Shown one piece after another: positions 47,597-56,208 of a stretch of DNA of 64,000 nt. Both the position numbers and the translations under genes were made by a program. Position 1 is the first letter of the stretch. Each line of letters opens with the position of its first letter. This DNA is from Pseudomonas sp. QTF5 (GTDB lineage: Bacteria; Pseudomonadota; Gammaproteobacteria; Pseudomonadales; Pseudomonadaceae), in NCBI RefSeq assembly GCF_000512695.2, contig NZ_AZRW02000008.1, positions 1 through 64,000 on the forward strand, written 5' to 3'. The notes beneath the pieces were generated by a model. That model ran no database searches. It saw only the letters and a list, made by a program, of their open reading frames with translations, and was not told the origin of the DNA.

Positions 47597-48595
47597 TTAC
47601 TTTTTTGCGACGTTACCGCCTTCTTGCAGACCCAGGTCAGCCAGTGCTTTTGCAGCAACCTTGGCTGGCAGCGGGATGTAGCCGTCTTTCACAACCACTT
47701 CCTGACCCTGTTTGGACAGAATCAGTTTCACGAACTCGGCTTCCAGCGGGGCCAGAGGCTTGTTCGGGGCCTTGTTGACGTAAACGTAGAGGAAACGCGA
47801 CAGCGGATACTTGCCGTTCAGGGCGTTTTCTTCGGTGTCTTCAACGAACTCGGTGCTGCCTTTCTTGGCCAGGGCCACGGTTTTCACACTGGCAGTCTTG
47901 TAGCCGATGCCCGAGTAACCGACGCCGTTCAGCGAGGAGCTGATCGATTGCACGACCGAAGCCGAACCTGGTTGTTCGTTGACGTTTGGCTTGAAGTCGC
48001 CTTTGCACAGGGCTTCTTCTTTGAAGTAGCCGTAAGTGCCGGATACCGAGTTACGACCGAACAGTTGCACCGGCTTGTTGGCCAGGTCGCCGGTCACACC
48101 CAGATCGCCCCAGGTTTTCACATCGGTTTTAGCGCCGCACAGACGTGTCGAGGAGAAGATCGCATCGACCTGTTCCATGGTCAGGTGCTGGATCGGGTTG
48201 TCTTTGTGTACGAACACCGCCAAGGCATCCACAGCAACCGGGATAGCGGTTGGCTTGTAGCCGTACTTGGTTTCGAAGGCTTGCAGCTCGTTGTCCTTCA
48301 TCTTGCGGCTCATCGGGCCCAGGTTAGCGGTGCCTTCAGTCAGCGCAGGTGGCGCGGTAGAAGAACCGGCAGCCTGAATCTGGATGTTTACGTTCGGGTA
48401 TTCTTTCTTGTAGTTCTCAGCCCACAGGGTCATGAGGTTAGCCAGGGTATCGGAGCCGACGCTGGACAGGTTGCCCGACACACCAGTGGTCTTGGTGTAG
48501 CTCGGGATCGACGGGTCAACAGCGGCAACCGCGTTCGCAGTCGCAACGCCAGCAGCGACAAAAGTCATTGCCGCCATCAAACGCTTCAGTTTCAT
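47597..48595 (-). CDS. pstS: Phosphate-binding protein PstS
   Basis: A 332-residue periplasmic phosphate-binding protein. The signal peptide ends around ANAVAA. The phosphate-binding loops are visible as [11 protein letters not shown] and [14 protein letters not shown], and [14 protein letters not shown] follows. It is expressed at low phosphate from the Pho box upstream. Confidence 0.96.
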   Translation of the reverse strand: MKLKRLMAAMTFVAAGVATANAVAAVDPSIPSYTKTTGVSGNLSSVGSDTLANLMTLWAENYKKEYPNVNIQIQAAGSSTAPPALTEGTANLGPMSRKMKDNELQAFETKYGYKPTAIPVAVDALAVFVHKDNPIQHLTMEQVDAIFSSTRLCGAKTDVKTWGDLGVTGDLANKPVQLFGRNSVSGTYGYFKEEALCKGDFKPNVNEQPGSASVVQSISSSLNGVGYSGIGYKTASVKTVALAKKGSTEFVEDTEENALNGKYPLSRFLYVYVNKAPNKPLAPLEAEFVKLILSKQGQEVVVKDGYIPLPAKVAAKALADLGLQEGGNVAKK

Positions 48596-48672
48596 GCCTT
48601 ACTCCTAGCAGATAGGTGTGTTAAGTCGGGGCCAAGTATCAGCAGGCCGTGTGAACACTCTATGGCTGAAAT

Positions 48673-48690
48673 ATGACAATTGGATGAAAG
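48673..48690 (-). promoter_or_regulatory. Pho box upstream of pstS
   Basis: CTTTCAT CCAA TTGTCAT on the minus strand matches the direct repeat with two differences, about 78 bases before pstS. Confidence 0.75.
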
Positions 48691-48703
48691 GCCAGTATTT
48701 GGT

Positions 48704-48727
48704 TTTACAAGCCTGCTCGCGATGGCG
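48704..48727 (+). repeat. Decayed REP copy
   Basis: TACAAGCCTGCTCGCGATGG resembles the right part of a REP element without its GC-rich head. Confidence 0.4.
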
Positions 48728-48753
48728 CCGGTGCAGTCGATGAAAGCGTCGGC

Positions 48754-50052
48754 TTAGCGACCCTTCTTCCAGAGATACCCACCCACCACAATCCCGACAC
48801 CACAAATAATCGCCACGTAATAAGCCGGCCCCATCGGGCTTTCCTTCAGCAGCAGAGTAACAACCATCGGGGTCAGGCCGCCAAAGACGGCGTAAGCCAG
48901 GTTGTAGGAAAACGACAACCCGCTGAAGCGCACCACCGCCGGGAAGGCCTTGACCATCACGTACGGCACCGCACCGATAGTACCGACCAGCAAACCGGTC
49001 AGCGCATACATCGGGAACAGCCAGTCGGGGTGGTTGAACAGGCTGTGATAGAAGGTCCACGACGTCAGCAGCAGCAAGCCGCTACCGAACACGAACACCC
49101 GGCCCGCGCCGAAGCGGTCAGCCAATGCCCCGGAGGCCACGCAGCCCAGGCTGAGGAACACGATGGCCAGGCTATTGGCCTGCAACGCGGTAGTCGGCGC
49201 GAAGTGGTAAACGGTCTGCAGCACGGTCGGGGTCATGAGAATGACCACGATAATGCCGGCGGACAGCAGCCAAGTCAGCAGCATGGAAATCAGAATCGCA
49301 CCGCGATGGTCACGCAACACCGCGCGCAGCGGCACTTCTTCGGCCAGCGCTTTGCGCAATTGCAGTTCGGCGAACACCGGGGTTTCGTGCAGCCAGCGGC
49401 GCAGATAAACCGAAAACAGGCCAAACACACCGCCCAGCAGGAACGGGATCCGCCAGGCGTAATCCGAGACTTCAACCGGCGTGTAAATACTGTTAATGGC
49501 GGTGGCGACCAGCGAGCCCAAAAGAATACCGGCGGTCAGACCGCTGGTCAGCGTGCCACAGGCATAACCGATGTGCCGCTGCGGCACGTGTTCGGAAACG
49601 AATACCCAGGCCCCCGGCACTTCACCGCCAATCGCCGCGCCCTGAATCACCCGCATCAGCAGCAACAGGATCGGCGCCCACATACCGATCTGCGCATAAG
49701 TCGGCAGCAAGCCCATGATCAGGGTCGGCACCGCCATCATGAAAATGCTCAAGGTGAACATCTTCTTGCGTCCCAGCAGGTCACCGAAGTGCGCCATGAC
49801 GATACCGCCCAACGGCCGCGCCAGGTAGCCGGCGGCGAAGATGCCGAACGTCTGCATCAGGCGCAGCCACTCGGGCATGTCGGCGGGGAAGAACAGTTTG
49901 CCGACCACCGTGGCGAAGAATACGAAAATGATGAAGTCGTAAAACTCCAGCGCGCCGCCCAAGGCAGACAGCGATAGCGTCTTATAGTCGTTGCGGGTCA
50001 GCGGACGTGCGGATTGGGTGGGCTGCGCGATGCTCGAGGGCGCTGTGGTCAT
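48754..50052 (-). CDS. MHS-family MFS transporter
   Basis: A 432-residue major facilitator with about twelve membrane segments. It has the loop motif GDLLGRKKMF after segment 2, and GALEFYDFIIFVFFA in segment 1, as in the metabolite:H+ symporter family (proline/betaine, citrate or ketoglutarate carriers). The substrate is unknown. The ATG at 50052 gives the start MTTAPSSIAQ; a further 32 codons upstream are open but not supported. It follows pstS in other pseudomonads. Confidence 0.9.
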   Translation of the reverse strand: MTTAPSSIAQPTQSARPLTRNDYKTLSLSALGGALEFYDFIIFVFFATVVGKLFFPADMPEWLRLMQTFGIFAAGYLARPLGGIVMAHFGDLLGRKKMFTLSIFMMAVPTLIMGLLPTYAQIGMWAPILLLLMRVIQGAAIGGEVPGAWVFVSEHVPQRHIGYACGTLTSGLTAGILLGSLVATAINSIYTPVEVSDYAWRIPFLLGGVFGLFSVYLRRWLHETPVFAELQLRKALAEEVPLRAVLRDHRGAILISMLLTWLLSAGIIVVILMTPTVLQTVYHFAPTTALQANSLAIVFLSLGCVASGALADRFGAGRVFVFGSGLLLLTSWTFYHSLFNHPDWLFPMYALTGLLVGTIGAVPYVMVKAFPAVVRFSGLSFSYNLAYAVFGGLTPMVVTLLLKESPMGPAYYVAIICGVGIVVGGYLWKKGR

Positions 50053-50419
50053 GGCAAGGGCTTCTCTTATAGTCGGATCTGCAACCTCAACAACGCTGGC
50101 AGAGGCTTGGGCAGGTTCGGCACGATAGCAAATTGTTCGAAAAAGCACATAGAGGTGCGTATTTGACGGTCAAAATGAGAACCGGACGGTCGTCTCGGAG
50201 TCTACCGATCGATATACTCGCAACATTGCAACGGCTTGTAAGGGGTTGCTGTGCGAAACCGTCGTTGGTATCCGCCAGCCGATTTCGCAGAGTTTCCCTT
50301 TAGGCGCCTTACGAAAAACGTGACGAACGTAGTATGTTCGGGGCTGAATCGTTTTTCCTGGAGACGGCTATTCAACCTGAAGTACCAATGAAGAGTCACG
50401 GGTCAGAGGCACCCCCGGC
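50053..50419. other. Divergent promoter region
   Basis: 367 bases between the transporter and the thioesterase gene, transcribed in opposite directions. Several AT-rich hexamers are present, but I cannot assign promoters safely. No gene or repeat is seen. Confidence 0.4.
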
Positions 50420-50824
50420 ATGATAGAGCTCGAACAAGAAGATCCAATCCCGCAAGGCGACCTGGCCCTGCAAATCACCGCGCTTCCGCGCGAAACCAAT
50501 GGCTTTGGCGATATTTTCGGCGGCTGGCTGGTGGCGCAGATGGATTTGGCTGGCACCGCAATGGCCAGCAAGGTGGCCGGTGGTCGCGTGGCCACCGTGG
50601 CGATCGATCGCATGGCGTTCCTGGTGCCGGTAGCGGTGGGCGCTCAGCTCTCCTTCTATACCCAGGCCCTGGAAATCGGCCGCAGCTCGATTCAGATGAT
50701 GGTCGAAGTCTGGAGCGACGATCCACTGTCCAGCGAATGGCGTAAAGTCACCGAAGCCGTCTTCGTGTTCGTCGCCATCGACGGCAGCGGCCGCACCCGC
50801 TCGGTTCCGCCTAGAGCTCGTTAA
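50420..50824 (+). CDS. Acyl-CoA thioesterase (hotdog fold, YciA-like)
   Basis: A 134-residue single-hotdog protein that probably hydrolyses acyl-CoA. It contains the active-site region GDIFGGWLVAQMDLAG (Asp as catalytic residue) and the following AIDRMAFLVPV strand. Its length and motif match YciA-type thioesterases. The chain length preference is not readable from sequence. Confidence 0.88.
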   Translation: MIELEQEDPIPQGDLALQITALPRETNGFGDIFGGWLVAQMDLAGTAMASKVAGGRVATVAIDRMAFLVPVAVGAQLSFYTQALEIGRSSIQMMVEVWSDDPLSSEWRKVTEAVFVFVAIDGSGRTRSVPPRAR

Positions 50825-50910
50825 ACCGGAGCTGGTAAAAAACGGCGCGTTAAACCCGGCGACCGTTTTGCGGTCCATTGCAGTCATTGTTCCTGATTGA
50901 GAGTTGCCCC

Positions 50911-51810
50911 ATGAGCACGCCCAACGTTGAAGCCGTGAAACTGGATGAACTGAACTGCTGGCGCATCCGCCACGGTCAGGCCGAATTGCTGGTGGCCCAG
51001 CAAGGCGCACACATCCTCAGTTATCAACTGGCCGGCGAACCGCCGCTGATCTGGCTCAACGACGAGGCGGTGTTCAAGGCCGGCAAAAGCATCCGTGCCG
51101 GCGTGCCGGTGTGCTGGCCATGGTTCGGCAACCTGTCGCGCAACCCGCAGAGTGTCCAGGCCATGTGCGACAGCCAGGAACCGCCGAGCGCCCATGGTCT
51201 GGTGCGGGCGATGGACTGGGAACTGGGTGGCATCGAAGCTGAGGGCGAAAGCCTGAAGGTGGAATTCGTCCTGCCCTACCCCGAAAACGGTCTGCCGGGA
51301 TGGCCGCATCAGGTGGACTTGAAACTGAGCATTCGTCTGGATGAGCAGTTGCATATCAACCTGACGAGCGAAAACAAGGGTGCCAAACACGTCACGATCA
51401 GCCAGGCACTGCATAGCTATTTCGCGGTCAGCGATGTGCGCAACGTACACGTTGAAGGGCTGAAGGGCTTGAGCTATATCGAAACCCTGGACGACTGGAA
51501 AACCGTCACCCAGACCGGTGATTTGCGTTTTGCCGGGGAGACCGACCGCATCTATCTCAATACCCCGCCGAAGCTGAGCATCGTTGACCCGCACTGGGAG
51601 CGACGCATCGAACTGACCAGCAGTGGTTCGCGTTCGGCAGTGATCTGGAACCCTTGGATTGACCGTGCGGCGGCGTTTAGCGACATGGCCGACGATGGCT
51701 GGCAGCGCATGCTGTGCATTGAAACGGCGAATGTGATGGACGATGTGGTGACGCTGGCACCGGGGGCGAGTCATACCCTGGGCGTGAGCATCGCCAGCAA
51801 ATCCCTTTAA
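50911..51810 (+). CDS. D-hexose-6-phosphate mutarotase (YeaD-like)
   Basis: A 299-residue aldose 1-epimerase-like protein that interconverts the anomers of glucose-6-phosphate-like sugars. Features include LLVAQQGAHILSYQ and AGVPVCWPWFG, then a later PWIDRAAAFSDM block. The ATG at 50911 is the family start; a TTG-started extension of 11 codons is ignored. It follows the thioesterase gene after 86 bases. Confidence 0.9.
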   Translation: MSTPNVEAVKLDELNCWRIRHGQAELLVAQQGAHILSYQLAGEPPLIWLNDEAVFKAGKSIRAGVPVCWPWFGNLSRNPQSVQAMCDSQEPPSAHGLVRAMDWELGGIEAEGESLKVEFVLPYPENGLPGWPHQVDLKLSIRLDEQLHINLTSENKGAKHVTISQALHSYFAVSDVRNVHVEGLKGLSYIETLDDWKTVTQTGDLRFAGETDRIYLNTPPKLSIVDPHWERRIELTSSGSRSAVIWNPWIDRAAAFSDMADDGWQRMLCIETANVMDDVVTLAPGASHTLGVSIASKSL

Positions 51811-51846
51811 CACCACATTTTGATCTGTGCCAGGCTGACTGGCGCG

Positions 51847-52383
51847 TTACAAATCCGACTCTTTGACCACCCGCACCTGCGCTGCATCCAGCGCATAAGC
51901 CGCATCCGCCAGGTCGTTGTTGACCGTCTCGATCTTCAACGTGCCAGTCACCCACAGCGGTGTGTAGATGTCATTCAGCTTCAAGCCTTTTGGATAACGC
52001 ACCAGCACCAACTGGTTAGGTGGCGGTGGCGGCACGTGGATGCAAGCGCCCGGATACGGCACAAGGAAGAACAACGTGCTGCGGCCTTTGGCGTCGGATT
52101 CTAGCGGTACCGGATAACCGCCAATGCGGATGTGTTTGTCGTTCATCGACGGCACGGTTTTGGTCGAGTACATCACCGCCGGCAAGCCCTTGCTCTGCTT
52201 CATGCCACCCTTTTGGGTAAAGGTGCCATTGGCTTCCGGGGAGTTGTGATCGATTTCGGGCATGGCCTCGAGGGCTTTCTGGTCCGACTTGGGCATCAGT
52301 TCGAGCCAGTCGGTTTCCGGCAGTTCGCCGGCATGGGCCAAACCACTGCCCAGGAAGAGAAGAGTCAACAGAAGACGGCGCAT
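51847..52383 (-). CDS. DUF3299 secreted protein
   Basis: A 178-residue protein with a signal peptide (cut after about residue 18, LAHA). The mature part contains the DUF3299 core IRIGGYPVPLESDAKG and FLVPYPGACIHVPPPPPNQ, which includes a single cysteine-histidine pair that may bind a metal. The role is unknown. Confidence 0.87.
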   Translation of the reverse strand: MRRLLLTLLFLGSGLAHAGELPETDWLELMPKSDQKALEAMPEIDHNSPEANGTFTQKGGMKQSKGLPAVMYSTKTVPSMNDKHIRIGGYPVPLESDAKGRSTLFFLVPYPGACIHVPPPPPNQLVLVRYPKGLKLNDIYTPLWVTGTLKIETVNNDLADAAYALDAAQVRVVKESDL

Positions 52384-52467
52384 GAAAGTGCTCGGCAAAA
52401 GAAAGGACGATGCAACGCCGAGCATTCTAGCCCTCTCCGGCGATGGCGCAGAGAGGGCTTTGTCGCT

Positions 52468-52719
52468 TCAATTAGTTCTTTTTTTGATCAGGCCGTAGAT
52501 CACCAGCAATACCACCGCGCCCAACAGCGCACCGATGAAACCTGCGCCTTCGCCAGCGCGGTAAATGCCCAGGGCCTGGCCGCCGTAAGTGGCCGCCAGC
52601 GAACCGCCGATACCGAGCAGGATGGTCATGATCCAGCCCATGCTGTCATCGCCCGGTTTCAAAAACCGAGCCAGCAGGCCGACGATCAAACCGATAAAGA
52701 TGGTTCCGATAATTCCCAT
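52468..52719 (-). CDS. GlsB/YeaQ/YmgE family membrane protein
   Basis: An 83-residue protein with three hydrophobic segments and the Gly-rich pattern of the transglycosylase-associated GlsB/YeaQ/YmgE family, such as GLIVGLLARFLKPG and LGIGGSLAATYGGQ. Family members are stress-induced. The ATG at 52719 gives family length. A MITE-like palindrome lies 26 bases upstream, in its likely promoter. Confidence 0.88.
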   Translation of the reverse strand: MGIIGTIFIGLIVGLLARFLKPGDDSMGWIMTILLGIGGSLAATYGGQALGIYRAGEGAGFIGALLGAVVLLVIYGLIKKRTN

Positions 52720-52744
52720 GGCATTTCCCTCTGAATGATTTGGT

Positions 52745-52902
52745 GTGTCCTGTCTCACCAATACGTTCCTCTTTTGACGAGTGGCTGTTGTCGTCAGGCA
52801 AGGCGCCGCGACGAGTCATAGCGCGCTATGGCGAGGAGCGGCAACGCAGCATGACGGCAACAGACGCTGTCAAAAAGGAACAGTATTGGTGAGACAGGAC
52901 AC
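52745..52902. mobile_element. 158-bp MITE-like palindromic element
   Basis: The ends are 34-base inverted repeats with few differences (52745-52778 and 52869-52902, GTGTCCTGTCTCACCAATAC at the left tip). A 12-base palindrome ATAGCGCGCTAT lies exactly at the centre (52818-52829), and the arms between also pair partially. The whole unit is thus one long imperfect palindrome without a gene. No target duplication is visible. It resembles a small non-autonomous transposable element. Confidence 0.75.
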
Positions 52903-52983
52903 CTAGCCGAAGCCTAGACAGACTTTGGCATCCTGCCATCAGAGAACGGCGGCCCCTGAAGGTTCCGCCGCCGCCACATGAAA

Positions 52984-54066
52984 CTATTCGGCGATGAGCG
53001 CTTCGACCTTGAGGATCTGCGCAGCCAACGTCTCACGGTCTGCACAGCGCAGATTGGCGTGACCGACCTTGCGGCCGACCTTGAAGGCCTTGCCGTAGTG
53101 ATGCAGATGGCAGTCGTCGATCGCGATCACTTTTTCTACTGGCGGCACGACACCGATGAAGTTGAGCATCGCGCTCTCGCCGACCTTGGCCGTCGAACCC
53201 AGCGGCAAACCGGCGACGGCCCGCAGGTGGTTTTCGAACTGGCTGCACTCGGCGCCTTCAGTGGTCCAATGCCCGGAGTTGTGTACGCGCGGGGCGATTT
53301 CGTTGGCCTTGAGGCCGCCGTCGACTTCGAAGAACTCGAACGCCATCACGCCGACGTACTCCAGCTGCTTGAGCACCCGGCTGGAGTAATCTTCAGCCAA
53401 CGCTTGCAACGGGTGGTCGGTGCTGGCCACGGACAGCTTGAGAATGCCGCTGTCGTGGGTGTTGTGAACCAGCGGATAGAACCTGGTTTCGCCATCGCGA
53501 GCACGCACGGCAATCAGCGAGACTTCGCCAGTGAACGGCACGAAACCTTCCAGCAGGCAGGCAACGCTGCCCAGCTCGGCGAAAGTGCCGACCACGTCTT
53601 CAGGCTTGCGCAGGACTTTCTGGCCCTTGCCGTCGTAACCCAGGGTGCGGGTTTTCAGCACGGCCGGCAGACCGATGGAAGCCACGGCTGCGTCCAGATC
53701 GGCTTGCGACTGGATGTCGGCGAACGCGGGAGTTGGAATCCCCAGGTCCTTGAACATGCTCTTCTCGAACCAGCGATCGCGAGCGATGCGCAGCGCTTCG
53801 GCGCTCGGGTACACCGGGACGAATTGCGACAGGAATGCCACGGTTTCGGCCGGGACGCTTTCGAACTCGAAGGTCACCAGATCGACTTCATCGGCCAACT
53901 GACGCAGGTGATCCTGATCGCCATAATCGGCCCGCAGATGTTCGCCCAACGCAGCTGCGCAAGCATCCGGCGCCGGGTCCAGGAAAGCGAAGTTCATGCC
54001 CAGCGGAGTGCCCGCCAGCGCCAACATGCGACCCAACTGGCCGCCACCGATTACACCGATTTTCAT
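52984..54066 (-). CDS. purK: 5-(carboxyamino)imidazole ribonucleotide synthase
   Basis: A 360-residue ATP-grasp enzyme that carboxylates aminoimidazole ribonucleotide using bicarbonate in purine synthesis. It begins MKIGVIGGGQLGRMLALAG and has the ATP-grasp blocks TRTLGYDGKGQ and NEIAPRVHNSGHW. It is downstream of purE (11-base gap), as usual. Confidence 0.96.
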   Translation of the reverse strand: MKIGVIGGGQLGRMLALAGTPLGMNFAFLDPAPDACAAALGEHLRADYGDQDHLRQLADEVDLVTFEFESVPAETVAFLSQFVPVYPSAEALRIARDRWFEKSMFKDLGIPTPAFADIQSQADLDAAVASIGLPAVLKTRTLGYDGKGQKVLRKPEDVVGTFAELGSVACLLEGFVPFTGEVSLIAVRARDGETRFYPLVHNTHDSGILKLSVASTDHPLQALAEDYSSRVLKQLEYVGVMAFEFFEVDGGLKANEIAPRVHNSGHWTTEGAECSQFENHLRAVAGLPLGSTAKVGESAMLNFIGVVPPVEKVIAIDDCHLHHYGKAFKVGRKVGHANLRCADRETLAAQILKVEALIAE

Positions 54067-54077
54067 CGTCAACAACC

Positions 54078-54569
54078 TCAGGCGATGCGTGGGTCTGGAT
54101 TGTCCAGGACGCTGTCTGTCTGCTCAGCGCGGAATTTCTTCAACACAGTATGAAATTGCGGATGCTTGGCGCCCAGGATGCTCGCCGAGAGCAGCGCTGC
54201 GTTGATCGCGCCGGCCTTGCCGATGGCCAGGGTGGCAACCGGAATGCCTGCAGGCATTTGCACGATAGACAGCAGCGAATCGACGCCCGAGAGCATCGAC
54301 GACTGCACCGGCACGCCCAGCACCGGCAGGTGGGTCTTGGCCGCACACATGCCTGGCAGGTGGGCCGCGCCGCCAGCACCGGCGATGATCACCTCGATGC
54401 CACGGGCCTCGGCCTCTTCGGCATACTGGAACAGCAGGTCCGGGGTGCGGTGGGCAGAGACCACTTTCACCTCGTAAGGGATGCCGAGCTTTTCCAGCAT
54501 ATCGGCGGTGTGGCTAAGGGTGGACCAATCGGACTTGGAGCCCATGATCACGCCAACCAGTGCACTCAT
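54078..54569 (-). CDS. purE: 5-(carboxyamino)imidazole ribonucleotide mutase
   Basis: A 163-residue class I PurE that moves the carboxyl group on the imidazole ring. It has [23 protein letters not shown] and [13 protein letters not shown], all active-site segments. It is the first gene of the purE-purK operon, with an elaborate leader. Confidence 0.97.
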   Translation of the reverse strand: MSALVGVIMGSKSDWSTLSHTADMLEKLGIPYEVKVVSAHRTPDLLFQYAEEAEARGIEVIIAGAGGAAHLPGMCAAKTHLPVLGVPVQSSMLSGVDSLLSIVQMPAGIPVATLAIGKAGAINAALLSASILGAKHPQFHTVLKKFRAEQTDSVLDNPDPRIA

Positions 54570-54606
54570 CGTCGTGCCTCTTCTCTCTGGGCGCCCGCAG
54601 GCGCGT

Positions 54607-54641
54607 CAAAAAACAACAAGCCACGCAGAATGCGTGGCTTG
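54607..54641 (-). terminator. Terminator-like hairpin in the purE leader
   Basis: CAAGCCACGC and GCGTGGCTTG form a 10-bp perfect stem (54617-54626 with 54632-54641), followed on the minus strand by TTGTTTTTTGA, about 40 bases upstream of the purE start. It is a Rho-independent terminator shape placed before the gene and not after it. Confidence 0.75.
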
Positions 54642-54649
54642 ATTGTACG

Positions 54650-54689
54650 AAAAATGGCCGGACGAACCGGCCGAAGGCCGCGCAGTATA
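54650..54689 (-). promoter_or_regulatory. purE promoter -10 and first leader hairpin
   Basis: TATACT on the minus strand (54684-54689) is a good -10 element. Just downstream GGCCGG and CCGGCC form a hairpin (54656-54661 with 54667-54672) with a 5-base T-run. A -35 element is not clear. Confidence 0.5.
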
Positions 54690-54948
54690 CCTCAATGAGG
54701 CAGATAAACAGCCCCTGTGACGACCATCCGTCATGGAAACCAGGAATTGAGTTGTTGACCTGCGAGTTAGCTTATTGCCCATGCTGCGAATATTACATTC
54801 AATAGGCATAAACCGCTGCAAGTGTTTTCCAGCCACAACTTGTAAAACCAAGAACATAAAATAACACAACCGATCAATTGCCATAACTTCGCAAGCTATA
54901 TATCGTCCAAGTTCAATCAAGTCACCCGAACACGGAAGTTCAAATAGC
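54690..54948. other. AT-rich intergenic region before the metzincin genes
   Basis: About 260 bases, richer in A and T than the neighbourhood, hold the start signals for the first metzincin gene and possibly the upstream part of the purE promoter. No gene is evident. Confidence 0.4.
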
Positions 54949-55539
54949 ATGAAAAAACCAATTGTAATTATGGTCATTATTCACGACGACCTTAAGAAGC
55001 ATCATAAAGACAAGCTGTACGCTGATCATTTTGCCTGGCTAAAAACCGAACTTGAATTTGTTTCGCAACGCGAAGTCTTGATCAATATGTCCGAACCGGG
55101 CGACGCTCCTGACCTGTCCGGATATAACTATAAGAACGAAGATGAAATGGCCGCGCTGCTGGGTTGGAGAGACAGGCTTCACGACGCGTACACCGAAATG
55201 TCAAAGAATCAAAATTTTGACCGGAATCTCATCAAATTCATCTTGTTAACCCGAAACAACATGCATGAAAAAGCAGGCGGTGTACTTGGACTTCAAGCCG
55301 GTGTAGCCGCTATTAAAGGCCACTGCGCCATTGCAGCTACGACATTTACCCAGGCACCAGCACATGAAATCGGTCACATGCTGGGGGCGACTCACGAGGA
55401 CAGTGAAGTCGTCTATGACGGTTGGTGGCACGACTCCATCATGCTGGCGGATCCGTTCACACCACTACGGGGCAACGCTTATCGTTTCAGCGACAAAAAC
55501 AGGGACAACATTCGCCAGTACCTCAGTCGGCTCCCTTAA
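54949..55539 (+). CDS. Small metzincin-type zinc metalloprotease, copy 1
   Basis: A 196-residue protein with the full metzincin zinc motif HEIGHMLGATHED: zinc ligands His139, His143 and His149, catalytic Glu140, Gly146. A Met-turn candidate follows at Met165 (SIML). The N-terminal half (KKPIVIMVIIHDDL) is compact, and there is no signal peptide, pro-domain or secretion repeat. Codon use and base composition are more AT-rich than the neighbours, a sign of transfer. It has a GGAAG RBS about ten bases upstream. The targets, export route and any inhibitor are unknown. A paralogue follows in tandem. Confidence 0.85.
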   Translation: MKKPIVIMVIIHDDLKKHHKDKLYADHFAWLKTELEFVSQREVLINMSEPGDAPDLSGYNYKNEDEMAALLGWRDRLHDAYTEMSKNQNFDRNLIKFILLTRNNMHEKAGGVLGLQAGVAAIKGHCAIAATTFTQAPAHEIGHMLGATHEDSEVVYDGWWHDSIMLADPFTPLRGNAYRFSDKNRDNIRQYLSRLP

Positions 55540-55603
55540 GAGCAAACTTAAGGATAAAAAACTTCAGATCGAATTAAGGAACATTAATTGAACAGGAATT
55601 CAT

Positions 55604-56179
55604 ATGCACAGTAAAAAACCTCTCCTCGTCATGGTCTTCGTTCACGACGACCTTGCGGATTACAACAGAAACACGTTGTATGACAATCACCTGGCATGGC
55701 TTATTCCCGAACTTGAGGAAATCTCGGGACGAGACGTTGCCATCATCATGCTCGAAAAAAACAGGGCACCGGAACTGACGAGCTTCGACTACCGGAACGA
55801 GAATGAAGTCGCCGCGCTTCGTACATGGACAGACCAGATAAGCGGCTTGTTATATGAAGCGTCCTTGACCAAACCCTACGATTTGAATATCAACAAGTTT
55901 CTCCTGTTGACCCGGTATAACATTAATAACTCGGTCCGTGGCATCGCCACGATGACAGGCCACTGCGGCATTGCAGCGATCACCTCTTACCGTAACGCCG
56001 CACATGAAATCGGTCACATGTTTGGCGCGACTCACGAAGACAGTGAAGTTGCCTACGATGGCTGGTGGAACGACACAATCATGAGTACCGACAATTTCTC
56101 CCCGTTTCGTGGCAACGTTTATCGTTTCAGCGACAAAAACAAAGACAACATTCGCAATCATCTCAACCAATTTCCGTAA
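55604..56179 (+). CDS. Small metzincin-type zinc metalloprotease, copy 2
   Basis: A 191-residue paralogue of the preceding gene, roughly half identical over its length. The zinc motif HEIGHMFGATHED gives His134, His138 and His144 with Glu135, and a Met-turn at Met160 (TIMS). Shared segments include GHCxIAA, HEDSEV, YDGWW, and YRFSDKN near the C-terminus. Again there is no signal peptide. It is 64 bases after copy 1 with its own AGGA RBS. The duplication with divergence suggests that both are used. Family assignment inside the metzincins is uncertain. Confidence 0.85.
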   Translation: MHSKKPLLVMVFVHDDLADYNRNTLYDNHLAWLIPELEEISGRDVAIIMLEKNRAPELTSFDYRNENEVAALRTWTDQISGLLYEASLTKPYDLNINKFLLLTRYNINNSVRGIATMTGHCGIAAITSYRNAAHEIGHMFGATHEDSEVAYDGWWNDTIMSTDNFSPFRGNVYRFSDKNKDNIRNHLNQFP

Positions 56180-56208
56180 GCGCGTCCTCTCACGGCGACA
56201 TGACTCCA

